Shown here: positions 1-7,391 of the stretch, piece by piece
How the letters are laid out: the number at the start of each line of letters is the position of its first letter
Position numbering within the stretch: the first letter of the stretch is position 1
Origin: CAYLZW01 sp964388085
Lineage (GTDB): Bacteria > Myxococcota > UBA727 > CAYLZW01
Direction of reading: 5' to 3'
DNA length: 7,634 nt
Assembly: GCA_964388085.1 (NCBI GenBank)
Contig: CAYLZW010000278.1
Span: forward strand, 1 to 7,634
Program-made: the position numbers and the translations under genes
The notes under the pieces: generated by a model
What the model was told of the DNA's origin: nothing
Databases searched by the model: none
The model's input: the letters and a program-made list of their open reading frames with translations, nothing else

Positions 1-6
1 ATCGGT

Positions 7-39
7 AAGCCGTGTGCGGGAAATCCGCACGCACGGTTT
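7..39 (+). ncRNA. Group II intron domain V (catalytic hairpin)
   Basis: The sequence folds as a domain V hairpin. The lower helix pairs 7-14 with 32-39 and includes the catalytic AGC triad at 8-10, with A8-U38, the G9-U37 wobble and C10-G36. The conserved two-base bulge is C30-G31 on the 3' strand. The upper helix pairs 15-19 with 25-29 and is capped by a loop beginning GAAA (20-23), the GNRA-like receptor loop. The length is 33 nt against a usual 34. Domain V binds the catalytic metal ions of splicing. The triad, wobble, bulge position and loop all agree with the family, so the call is firm. Confidence 0.92.
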
Positions 40-43
40 GAAA

Positions 44-101
44 GGGGGCTCTGCCGCCTCCCCGATGACAATCCGTCCTCGGACGGGGAGGTAGAGTCTA
101 C
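44..101 (+). ncRNA. Group II intron domain VI, elongated, with branch-point region
   Basis: Downstream of domain V lies a long hairpin. Its basal pairing is CUCU (49-52) with AGAG (93-96), followed by an asymmetric internal loop (53-56 against U92). A central helix CCUCC (57-61) pairs with GGAGG (87-91). A 3'-shifted distal hairpin CCGUC/GACGG (73-77 with 82-86) carries a CUCG loop and is reached through an unpaired stretch at about 62-72. The branch-point adenosine usually lies 7-8 nt from the 3' end; A95 (position -7 if the intron ends at 101) is the best candidate, with A93 as alternative. At about 55-58 nt the element looks longer than the usual short domain VI stem. Exact pairing is a hand fold. 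Confidence 0.65.
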
Positions 102-103
102 CA

Positions 104-451
104 GTGCAGCGAGCGCCGCCGCCCCGCACGATGATCCGCGCCGAGGTGAGCGCCGTTCACCTCGAGGGCGCCGTCGAACGCACGCCCGATCTGGCGAGCG
201 CGCTCGCGCACCTCGTCACACAAGCGCGCAAGAAGAACGTCAGCCGCGTGCAAGCGACGCTCGAGATCGTGCCCGGCCTGGAGCTGCACCTGGAGCTCTT
301 CGAGCGAGGCACGCGCTTCAAGGTCCCGGGCCGAGGGCTCTACGCCGGTAACCTCGACGGCCTGCTGAACGCCCTGGCCGACGTCATCCGCGAAGAGCAC
401 GACAGCGATCCCGCGCTGCTCGACGTGTACGCGCGCTTGCTCGGCGCCTGA
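104..451 (+). CDS. Small hypothetical protein next to group II intron
   Basis: I do not recognise a family for this 115-residue ORF. It looks like a small soluble alpha/beta protein: a strand near the ATG start (IRAEVSAVHL), a helix (LASALAHLVTQARKK), alternating strands (RVQATLEIV, LELHLELFERGTRFKV) and a C-terminal helical segment (LDGLLNALADVIREEH). No signal peptide, membrane segment or catalytic motif is evident. The start is uncertain. GTG at 104 gives the full length, whereas ATG at 131 gives 106 residues and drops a low-complexity QRAPPPRT leader that looks less protein-like. Neither has a good Shine-Dalgarno. An in-frame TAG at 92-94 lies inside the intron, so if the intron interrupts this gene the true N terminus is encoded in exon 1 outside the window and joined by splicing. 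It may be co-transcribed with the dehydrogenase 69 bp downstream. Confidence 0.6.
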   Translation: MQRAPPPRTMIRAEVSAVHLEGAVERTPDLASALAHLVTQARKKNVSRVQATLEIVPGLELHLELFERGTRFKVPGRGLYAGNLDGLLNALADVIREEHDSDPALLDVYARLLGA

Positions 452-486
452 CGACGCGCTCGGGCGCCCTCGACCCTCGGCGGGCG

Positions 487-514
487 TTGCATCACGTCGA
501 GCAGGGCCTATCGT
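487..514 (+). promoter_or_regulatory. Candidate promoter of the acyl-CoA dehydrogenase gene
   Basis: A TTGCAT hexamer (487-492) and a TATCGT hexamer (509-514) are separated by 16 bp, a reasonable sigma70-type -35/-10 pair. Only six bases (515-520) separate the -10 from the ATG at 521, so transcription would start at or within a base or two of the start codon, giving a leaderless mRNA. This fits the lack of a Shine-Dalgarno at normal spacing; the nearest purine run (GAGCAGGG, 499-506) is too far from the ATG. Inferred from sequence only. Confidence 0.45.
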
Positions 515-520
515 GACGCC

Positions 521-2284
521 ATGCAGACCTACGATCCCCCCGTCGCCGACTACCGCTTCCTGTTCGAGACCTTCGACTACCAGGGCCGCGTCGGCAGCCT
601 GCCCGGCTACCAGGACTACGACGTGGAGACCGCGCTCTCGCTCATCGAGCAGTGCGGCACCTTCGCCAAGGAGCAGATGCTGCCGCTGAACCGCACGGGA
701 GATCAGCAGGGCTTGCGCTTCGACGCGAAGACGGGCGCGGTGACGACGCCGGACGGCTTCGCGGCCTGCTACGCCAAGCTGCGCGACGGTGGCTACCAGT
801 CGCTCTCCGGCCCGCTCGAGTACGGCGGCGGCGGCGCGCCCGTGTTGCTCGGCGCCATCTTCGACGAGCTGTTCATCGCGACCAACAAGAGCCTGGCGAT
901 GATCCTCGGCCTGAACCACGGCCTGGCCGAGGCGCTCTACGCGCACGGTGACGACGCGCAGAAGCAGAAATTCCTGCCGAAGATCATCACGGGGGAGTGG
1001 TCGGGCACCATGTGCTTGACCGAGCCGCAGTGCGGCACCGACCTCGGGCTGGTCACGACCAAGGCCGTGCCGGAGGGCGACCACTACCGGCTGACGGGCA
1101 CCAAGATCTGGATCACCTACGGCGAGCACGACTTCACCGAGAACATCGTGCACCTCGTGTTGGCGCGGCTGCCCGACGCTCCCGAGGGGATCAAGGGCAT
1201 CAGCGTGTTCCTGGTGCCGAAGCAGCTCGATGACGGCTCTTCGAACGGCGTGAGCTGCGGCGGCCTCGAGCACAAGATGGGCATCCACGCCTCGCCCACG
1301 TGCGTCATCAACCTCGAGGGCTCGGTGGGCTACCTCGTCGGCGAGCCGCACAAGGGCATGCGCTCCATGTTCACCATGATGAACGCTGCGCGCCTCATGG
1401 TCGGCATCGAGGGCATCGCGCTCAGCGAGATCGCGTACCAGACGGCGCTCGCCTACGCGAAGGATCGACGACAGAGCCGCTCGGTGGATCCGGCGAAGAA
1501 CGATCCGGCGGCGAAGGCGGACAACATCCTCGTGCACCCCGACGTGCGCCGCATGCTGCTCGACGTGAAGTCGAGCAACGACGCCATGCGCGGGCTCGCG
1601 GTGTTCACCGGCATGATGCTCGACCAGAGCCACCGGCACCCCGACGAGGACGAGCGCCGGCGCGCCGACGATCTCGTGGCGCTCTTGACGCCCATCGTGA
1701 AGTCGTTCTGCACCGAGCGCGGCTTTCTGAACATCAGCGAGTCCATGCAGGTGTGCGGCGGGTCCGGCTACACGACGGACTGGTCCATCGAGCAGTACCT
1801 GCGCGATGCCCGCATCGCGATGATCTACGAGGGCACGAACCACATCCAGGCGCTCGACCTCGTGGGGCGAAAGCTGCCGCGCGAGGGCGGGCGCCTCTAT
1901 CGCGAGATGGCCGGCCTCCTCTCGCGCACGCTCGAGAGCATGCAAGACGACGACGCCACCAAGGACCTGTACGCCGACTTCAAATGGGCCACCGATACGC
2001 TCAACGAGACCACCACGCTGCTCGCCGTCGAGGGCACGCGCGATCCGGAGTGGGCCGCCGCGGTGGCGTCGAGCTACCTGAACCTGTTCGGCTTCGTCGC
2101 CTGCGGCTGGGTCTGGGTCGAGATGGCCAGGCACGCGCACGGCAAGGACGGCAGCTTCTACAGCGGCAAGCGCAAGCTCGCGCGCTACTACTTCGCTCAC
2201 GTGCTCCCCGAGATCGCGGCGCTGAAGCGCCTCATCGCCGCCGGTAAGGAGCGCATGATGGCGTTCGACGTCGACGAGCTCTGA
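521..2284 (+). CDS. Acyl-CoA dehydrogenase, DmdC/FadE5-like large form
   Basis: This 587-residue FAD-dependent acyl-CoA dehydrogenase introduces the alpha,beta double bond into an acyl-CoA thioester and passes electrons to electron-transfer flavoprotein in the cytoplasm. It is the enlarged (about 600-residue) subgroup that includes DmdC (3-methylthiopropionyl-CoA dehydrogenase) and mycobacterial FadE5. The order is a short N-terminal extension (about 1-35), the helical N domain (to about 160), the beta domain with MCLTEPQCGTDLG (164-176) and KIWITYG (195-201), the helical C domain with the catalytic-base motif IYEGTN (Glu437), and an extra C-terminal domain (about 470-585). Catalytic and flavin-contact motifs are intact, so it should be active. 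Substrate cannot be fixed from sequence: long- or medium-chain acyl-CoA is as likely as methylthiopropionyl-CoA, and no other dmd genes are visible. The ATG at 521 gives the expected N terminus. The gene ends convergently on the cyclase. Confidence 0.95.
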   Translation: MQTYDPPVADYRFLFETFDYQGRVGSLPGYQDYDVETALSLIEQCGTFAKEQMLPLNRTGDQQGLRFDAKTGAVTTPDGFAACYAKLRDGGYQSLSGPLEYGGGGAPVLLGAIFDELFIATNKSLAMILGLNHGLAEALYAHGDDAQKQKFLPKIITGEWSGTMCLTEPQCGTDLGLVTTKAVPEGDHYRLTGTKIWITYGEHDFTENIVHLVLARLPDAPEGIKGISVFLVPKQLDDGSSNGVSCGGLEHKMGIHASPTCVINLEGSVGYLVGEPHKGMRSMFTMMNAARLMVGIEGIALSEIAYQTALAYAKDRRQSRSVDPAKNDPAAKADNILVHPDVRRMLLDVKSSNDAMRGLAVFTGMMLDQSHRHPDEDERRRADDLVALLTPIVKSFCTERGFLNISESMQVCGGSGYTTDWSIEQYLRDARIAMIYEGTNHIQALDLVGRKLPREGGRLYREMAGLLSRTLESMQDDDATKDLYADFKWATDTLNETTTLLAVEGTRDPEWAAAVASSYLNLFGFVACGWVWVEMARHAHGKDGSFYSGKRKLARYYFAHVLPEIAALKRLIAAGKERMMAFDVDEL

Positions 2285-2291
2285 TCCTCTG

Positions 2292-2308
2292 AGCGGCTCA
2301 AGGCCGCT
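2292..2308. terminator. Weak hairpin between convergent dehydrogenase and cyclase genes
   Basis: AGCGGC (2292-2297) and GCCGCT (2303-2308) form a perfect 6-bp GC-rich stem with a 5-base loop holding most of the cyclase stop codon. It lies just past the dehydrogenase stop (2282-2284) and, being symmetrical, could act on transcripts from either side. There is no T-tract on either strand, so it would not be a classical intrinsic terminator; it could be a 3'-end stabilising hairpin or chance pairing in GC-rich DNA. Confidence 0.3.
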
Positions 2309-3608
2309 GCAGCAGCTCGGCGTGCGTAAAGATCTCAGGCGCGTCCTTCACGCCGCGAAGCTCATGTCGGCCAAGCGACACGGCGCGGGCGTCTTGCGCC
2401 ACGGACGCGAACGCCTCGGTGAACAGCAGCGGCGTGCCGAGCGGCTTGCAGAGCGACTCCACACGGCTGGCCTCGTTCACCGCCTTGCCGATGACGGTGA
2501 AGTCGAGCCGCTCGGTGGCGCCGATGTTGCCGTACATGACGTCACCGCGATGGAGCACGACGCCAAACGCGAGCTCGTCGAGGCCGTCGCTTACGCGGCG
2601 GGCGTTCGCGGCCTCCATGCGCTGAAGGGCCTGCTCGGCGGAGTTCAGCGCGCGTCCACACGCGGCGCGCGCGTCGCTCTCGAGGGGAAAGACCGCGAGC
2701 ACGGCGTCGCCGATGAACTTCAGGATCTCACCTCCGTGCTCGATGATGGTGTCGCCGACGCACGTGAAGTACGTGTTGAGCGCGTCGAGCACGGCGGGCA
2801 GCGCGGAGGTGTCGACGCGCCGGGTGAAGTCCCGCAGGTCGCTCATCCAGATGGCGGCGTCGACGACCTCACCCGAGCCGCGCCGGAAGTCTCCCGCGAT
2901 GACGCGGCGGGCGGCGTTCTGCCCGAGGTAGGTGCGCAGCAGGCTGGCCATGGCGAAGCGAGAGGACGCGAGCTCCACGCGCACGCGCAGGGCGGGGACG
3001 ATGTCTTCGAGCAGCGCGATCTCGTCGTCGGAGAAGCCGCCCGCGCGACGCGTCGTCCAGCTCGCCATGCTGCCCTGGCCGTTGCTGCCCTGACCGTTGC
3101 TGCCCTGACCGTTGCTGCCCTGACCGTTGCTGCCCTGACCGTTGGTGCCCGCGCGGCGTGGGCCCGGGTTCCCGCCGTTCAGATCGACGCAGAGGTAGTC
3201 GGTGGCGCCCTGGTCGCGGAGCTCCTGCAGCATCGGGAATGGGATCTCGTCGCGCGCGCGCTCGAGGCGCACCCGGAGTGACCTGTCGCCGCTCGCCGAC
3301 AGCGCCGCCACCGGGCTCTTCGTCACCGTGTCCGTGCCGACGATGGTGTGCGGCAGCATCTTCTCGCTCGCCTGCTCGTCCCCCTCGAACCAGTCATAGA
3401 AGCGGACGAAGACCTCGGGGTGCATCGTGCGGCTGCCAAGATGACCACGCCAGAGCGGGATCCCCCCTGCCAGCAGCCGCTTACAGAGCGCGCCGAGCAA
3501 CGCCGCGCTGTGGAGCGCGCGCGCTTCATCGCCGAGCAGCCAATCCGTGAGCTCGACCCGCAGACCGCTGAGGTGGCCCCGCACGTGCAACGCGTCGTCG
3601 TTGGACAT
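2298..3608 (-). CDS. Class III adenylate cyclase with N-terminal sensor-like region
   Basis: This 436-residue soluble class III nucleotidyl cyclase is predicted to convert ATP to cAMP. The catalytic domain spans about 248-432 and keeps every key residue: metal-binding Asp257 (MSDLRDFT) and Asp301 (KFIGDAV), the adenine-selecting pair Lys297 and Asp369 (LDFTVIG), and transition-state Asn378 and Arg382 (VNEASRVE). The Lys/Asp pair argues for ATP rather than GTP. Residues 1-150 and 181-230 (for example IPLWRGHLGSRTMHPEV, ELRDQGATDYL, RRAGGFSDDE) resemble the N-terminal, possibly GAF-like, region I associate with a cyclase subgroup in alphaproteobacteria and myxobacteria; its ligand is unknown. 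No membrane segment is seen. An NGQGS x5 insert occupies 156-180. The ATG at 3608 was chosen because family-like sequence starts soon after it and a -10-like TAGCCT lies seven bases upstream; the open frame continues far upstream only as antisense of tex. Confidence 0.93.
   Translation of the reverse strand: MSNDDALHVRGHLSGLRVELTDWLLGDEARALHSAALLGALCKRLLAGGIPLWRGHLGSRTMHPEVFVRFYDWFEGDEQASEKMLPHTIVGTDTVTKSPVAALSASGDRSLRVRLERARDEIPFPMLQELRDQGATDYLCVDLNGGNPGPRRAGTNGQGSNGQGSNGQGSNGQGSNGQGSMASWTTRRAGGFSDDEIALLEDIVPALRVRVELASSRFAMASLLRTYLGQNAARRVIAGDFRRGSGEVVDAAIWMSDLRDFTRRVDTSALPAVLDALNTYFTCVGDTIIEHGGEILKFIGDAVLAVFPLESDARAACGRALNSAEQALQRMEAANARRVSDGLDELAFGVVLHRGDVMYGNIGATERLDFTVIGKAVNEASRVESLCKPLGTPLLFTEAFASVAQDARAVSLGRHELRGVKDAPEIFTHAELLQRP
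3069..3143 (-). repeat. 15-bp tandem repeat x5 inside the cyclase gene (NGQGS)5
   Basis: Five head-to-tail 15-bp units, on the + strand GCTGCCCTGACCGTT, run without interruption. Four are identical. The unit at 3069-3083 has GGCC in place of GACC, a synonymous GGT-to-GGC change. On the coding (minus) strand each unit reads Asn-Gly-Gln-Gly-Ser, giving residues 156-180 of the cyclase. The unit length is a multiple of three, so gain or loss of copies keeps the frame. The near identity at DNA level, including the less favoured GGT codon, suggests recent expansion by slippage. The encoded stretch should be a flexible hydrophilic linker. Confidence 0.97.
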
Positions 3609-3615
3609 GCCATCG

Positions 3616-3621
3616 AGGCTA
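3616..3621 (-). promoter_or_regulatory. Candidate -10 element of the adenylate cyclase gene
   Basis: On the minus strand TAGCCT (3621 to 3616) is followed by seven bases and then the ATG at 3608. This fits the TANNNT core of a -10 element placed for a leaderless or nearly leaderless transcript. No Shine-Dalgarno precedes this ATG, and no convincing -35 was found at 15-18 bp. It lies in the 123-bp divergent region shared with tex. Confidence 0.35.
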
Positions 3622-3665
3622 GCACGCACGCCCCCGAAACCTTCGCGCCGCCCGCGTCGCTGCGC

Positions 3666-3671
3666 TACACA
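3666..3671 (+). promoter_or_regulatory. Possible -10 element for tex
   Basis: TACACA at 3666-3671 is the most AT-like hexamer between the cyclase and tex starts and could be a -10 on the + strand, with TTCGCG (3642-3647) as a poor -35 at 18 bp. It would give a leader of about 55-60 nt that carries the ribosome binding site seen before tex. Evidence is weak. Confidence 0.25.
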
Positions 3672-3718
3672 GTCGCGCCGCGCGGGGCCGTGCGTGCTGC
3701 GCCGGTAAGCCCTGTCTC

Positions 3719-3724
3719 GAGAGG
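3719..3724 (+). promoter_or_regulatory. Shine-Dalgarno site of tex
   Basis: GAGAGG at 3719-3724 lies seven bases before the ATG at 3732. It is a good Shine-Dalgarno match at good spacing and decides the tex start, since the same reading frame stays open upstream to about 3348 only as a shadow of the cyclase gene. Confidence 0.7.
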
Positions 3725-3731
3725 TCGCTTC

Positions 3732-6053
<2,322 letters not shown>

Positions 6054-6059
6054 GGTTCG

Positions 6060-6464
6060 TTACTCGCCGACGAAGCCGCGTAGCTTCTGGCTGACGGGCA
6101 ACGGCACCGGGCGCCTACTGGCGTCGACGCAGACCATCTCGACGACGCCCTCGACCAGCAGCTTGCCGTCGGCCTTGCGGTGGGCGCGCTGCTCGAACAC
6201 CGCGCGGTACTCGCTCTCGAGCCGCGCGCTGGTGCGGATCTCGACGACGTCACCGAACACCGCGCCCTCGCGGTAGGTGAGCTGCGCCTTGTAGACGACG
6301 AAGCCCTTCTGCTCCTCGCGCCAGAGCCGCACGAGCTCGTCGCTGCCGAGCAGGTGCTCGCGCGCGCGCTCGAAGTAGCGCAGGTAGTTCGCGTGGTAGA
6401 CGACGCCGGAGAAGTCGGTGTCCTCGTAGTAGATCTGCACGTCGAAGGTGTGCGGGCTCGGCAT
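6060..6464 (-). CDS. YbgC/FcbJ-type acyl-CoA thioesterase (hotdog fold)
   Basis: This 134-residue single-domain hotdog-fold thioesterase of the 4HBT/YbgC family hydrolyses acyl-CoA thioesters in the cytoplasm. The signature YYEDTDFSGVVYHANYLRYF is at 12-31, with the predicted catalytic Asp17 and conserved His24, equivalent to Asp18 and His25 of E. coli YbgC. The usual length is 130-140 residues, so the gene is complete. E. coli ybgC belongs to the tol-pal cluster; no tol or pal gene is visible here. Instead it is the second gene of a minus-strand pair with only three bases between the lipoprotein stop codon and this ATG. Its Shine-Dalgarno (GGAG) lies inside the end of the upstream gene, so translational coupling is likely. 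The physiological acyl chain cannot be told from sequence. Confidence 0.92.
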   Translation of the reverse strand: MPSPHTFDVQIYYEDTDFSGVVYHANYLRYFERAREHLLGSDELVRLWREEQKGFVVYKAQLTYREGAVFGDVVEIRTSARLESEYRAVFEQRAHRKADGKLLVEGVVEMVCVDASRRPVPLPVSQKLRGFVGE

Positions 6465-6467
6465 CGT

Positions 6468-7346
6468 TCACTCCGCCGTCGTGGCCGCGATCCAGCCTAC
6501 GTCGATCCGGATCGCCTCGTGGTCGCTCAGCGGCGCGCCCTGCTCGTCGACCATCTCTTCCGCCACCGCCCAGGAGTCGACACGGAGCGAGAGCGCGTCG
6601 CTGGAGCGGAACAGGAAGCGATCGATGTGCTCCGCACCGCACTCGAGGCTGCGGCAGGCGTCCGCGAGCCCGGTGTCGTCGAGGAGCGCCTGCAGCACCG
6701 GCTCGTCCTCGTTCGCTTCGTCGAAGCCGTGCAGGTTGGTGTCGCCCGCCAGCAACAGCGCTTCGCCCGCGTGGTGCTCGTTCAGGTAGTCCGCGAGCTG
6801 CTGGTAGCCGCGCGCGCGGACGGTGACGTCGTCGGGACCGCCGCCGGCTTCGCCGTGAAGGTTCACGACGGTGAGCTGCACACCCTCAGCGAGCTTGTGC
6901 GAGGCGATGGAGAAGCCCTTGTTGGCGAGGCAGTCGCTCGAGGCGTCGGTGACGCCGTTGCAGTCGACCCAGCGCACGCGCGTGACCTCGGGATCGAAGG
7001 GCAGGTCGCTGAAGCGGTTCAGGCCGTCGTTGACGAAGCGCTCGTGCTCCTCGAGCGGATAGGACTCGTACGCGTGCTCGAGGTCGGCGCGCAGCTCGTT
7101 GGTGTACGCGAAGTCCTCCTGCACGAGCGCGAGGTCGTACGCGTTCAGCTTCGGGCTGATCTGCGGGATGTTGACCTCCGGCGTCTGGTCGTCGTTGAGG
7201 CCCTCGGGCAGCCCAGCGACGTTGTAGGTCAGGGCGCTGAAGGACCCCGACGCCGGGAGCTCCTCCGCGATATCGCAGCCGGAGAGCGCCAGCATCGTGC
7301 TGGACAGCGCCAGTACGGCGCGGGAGGGCGGGCTCAGCGTCGTCAT
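6468..7346 (-). CDS. Lipoprotein with endonuclease/exonuclease/phosphatase (EEP) fold
   Basis: This 292-residue protein has a short lipoprotein signal peptide with lipobox LSGC (predicted lipidated Cys24, Asp25 at +2) and a DNase I-like EEP domain. EEP motifs appear in order: LTYNVAGLP (Asn42), LVQEDF (Glu77), VVNLHGEAG (His164), LLLAGDTNLHGFDE (Asp202 and Asn204), HIDRFLF (Asp242) and the terminal SDHEAI (Asp275, His276). All metal and catalytic positions look intact, so a metal-dependent phosphodiesterase or phosphatase is likely. The fold serves DNases, sphingomyelinases and inositol phosphatases, and the substrate here is not determined. Four cysteines besides the lipidated one (129/139 and 231/236) could form two disulfides, consistent with an extracytoplasmic site. 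The ATG at 7346 follows a GTGGAG site and starts the signal peptide directly. It is the first gene of a pair with the thioesterase. Confidence 0.88.
   Translation of the reverse strand: MTTLSPPSRAVLALSSTMLALSGCDIAEELPASGSFSALTYNVAGLPEGLNDDQTPEVNIPQISPKLNAYDLALVQEDFAYTNELRADLEHAYESYPLEEHERFVNDGLNRFSDLPFDPEVTRVRWVDCNGVTDASSDCLANKGFSIASHKLAEGVQLTVVNLHGEAGGGPDDVTVRARGYQQLADYLNEHHAGEALLLAGDTNLHGFDEANEDEPVLQALLDDTGLADACRSLECGAEHIDRFLFRSSDALSLRVDSWAVAEEMVDEQGAPLSDHEAIRIDVGWIAATTAE
6471..6474 (-). promoter_or_regulatory. Shine-Dalgarno site of the thioesterase gene
   Basis: GGAG on the minus strand (6474 to 6471) lies six bases before the ATG at 6464 and overlaps the last codons of the lipoprotein gene, whose stop codon TGA (6470 to 6468) falls within the spacer. 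This geometry favours re-initiation by ribosomes finishing the upstream gene. Confidence 0.6.
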
Positions 7347-7364
7347 CGATGCTCCACGGCCGGG

Positions 7365-7391
7365 ATGCTAGTCTGTTCGCATGTGCCGCAA
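7365..7391 (-). promoter_or_regulatory. Candidate promoter of the lipoprotein-thioesterase pair
   Basis: On the minus strand TTGCGG (7391 to 7386) and TAGCAT (7370 to 7365) are 15 bp apart. Transcription starting about seven bases after the -10 would give a leader of roughly a dozen bases carrying GTGGAG (7357 to 7352) before the ATG at 7346. The -35 would lie within the first codons of the divergent DUF2277 gene. The -10 shares its CTAG core with the -10-like hexamer on the other strand. Confidence 0.4.
7369..7374 (+). promoter_or_regulatory. Candidate -10 element of the DUF2277 gene
   Basis: TAGTCT at 7369-7374 stands six bases before the ATG at 7381, the spacing expected when the transcript starts at the start codon. 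No Shine-Dalgarno is present, and no convincing -35 was found. It overlaps the minus-strand TAGCAT element at 7365-7370, so the two divergent promoters would compete for polymerase. Confidence 0.4.

Larger units (their letters stand above)
1..101 (+). mobile_element. Group II intron, 3' end only (partial at window edge)
   Basis: This is the 3' terminus of a group II intron, a self-splicing ribozyme and retroelement normally mobilised by an intron-encoded reverse transcriptase/maturase. It is identified by a complete domain V at 7-39, followed by a stem consistent with domain VI and a terminal CTAC at 98-101. That matches the rule that group II introns end in AY. The predicted last intron base is C101, so the 3' exon starts at C102. 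Domains I-IV, the protein ORF and the 5' splice site must lie upstream of the window, so neither the class nor the activity of the intron can be judged. The exact boundary is inferred from the terminal consensus and could be off by a base or so. Confidence 0.85.

Noticed and set aside
462..486. Terminator or operator between the small ORF and the dehydrogenase
   Set aside because: The GGGCGCCC palindrome (462-469) and the CGCCC/GGGCG pairing are short, lack a T-tract and are common in such GC-rich DNA.
98..2200. Minus-strand 700-codon open frame opposite the dehydrogenase
   Set aside because: It is antisense to a gene with intact motifs, has no recognisable domain, and shows the His/Arg/Val/Glu-rich composition of a GC-rich shadow frame.
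521..2284. Naming the dehydrogenase dmdC
   Set aside because: The subgroup matches by length and C-terminal domain, but FadE-type enzymes share it and no other DMSP-catabolism gene is visible, so the specific substrate is not claimed.
3069..3143. CRISPR-like array
   Set aside because: The units are directly adjacent 15-mers with no spacers and lie in frame within a coding region, so they are a coding minisatellite.
2322..3281. Plus-strand frame with repeated VAALT units opposite the cyclase
   Set aside because: The repeat is the antisense reading of the 15-bp tandem repeat in the cyclase, and no family is recognised.
3348..3731. Possible N-terminal extension of Tex on the + strand
   Set aside because: This part of the frame is antisense to the cyclase N terminus and the promoter region. 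Tex similarity begins just after ATG 3732, which has a good Shine-Dalgarno.
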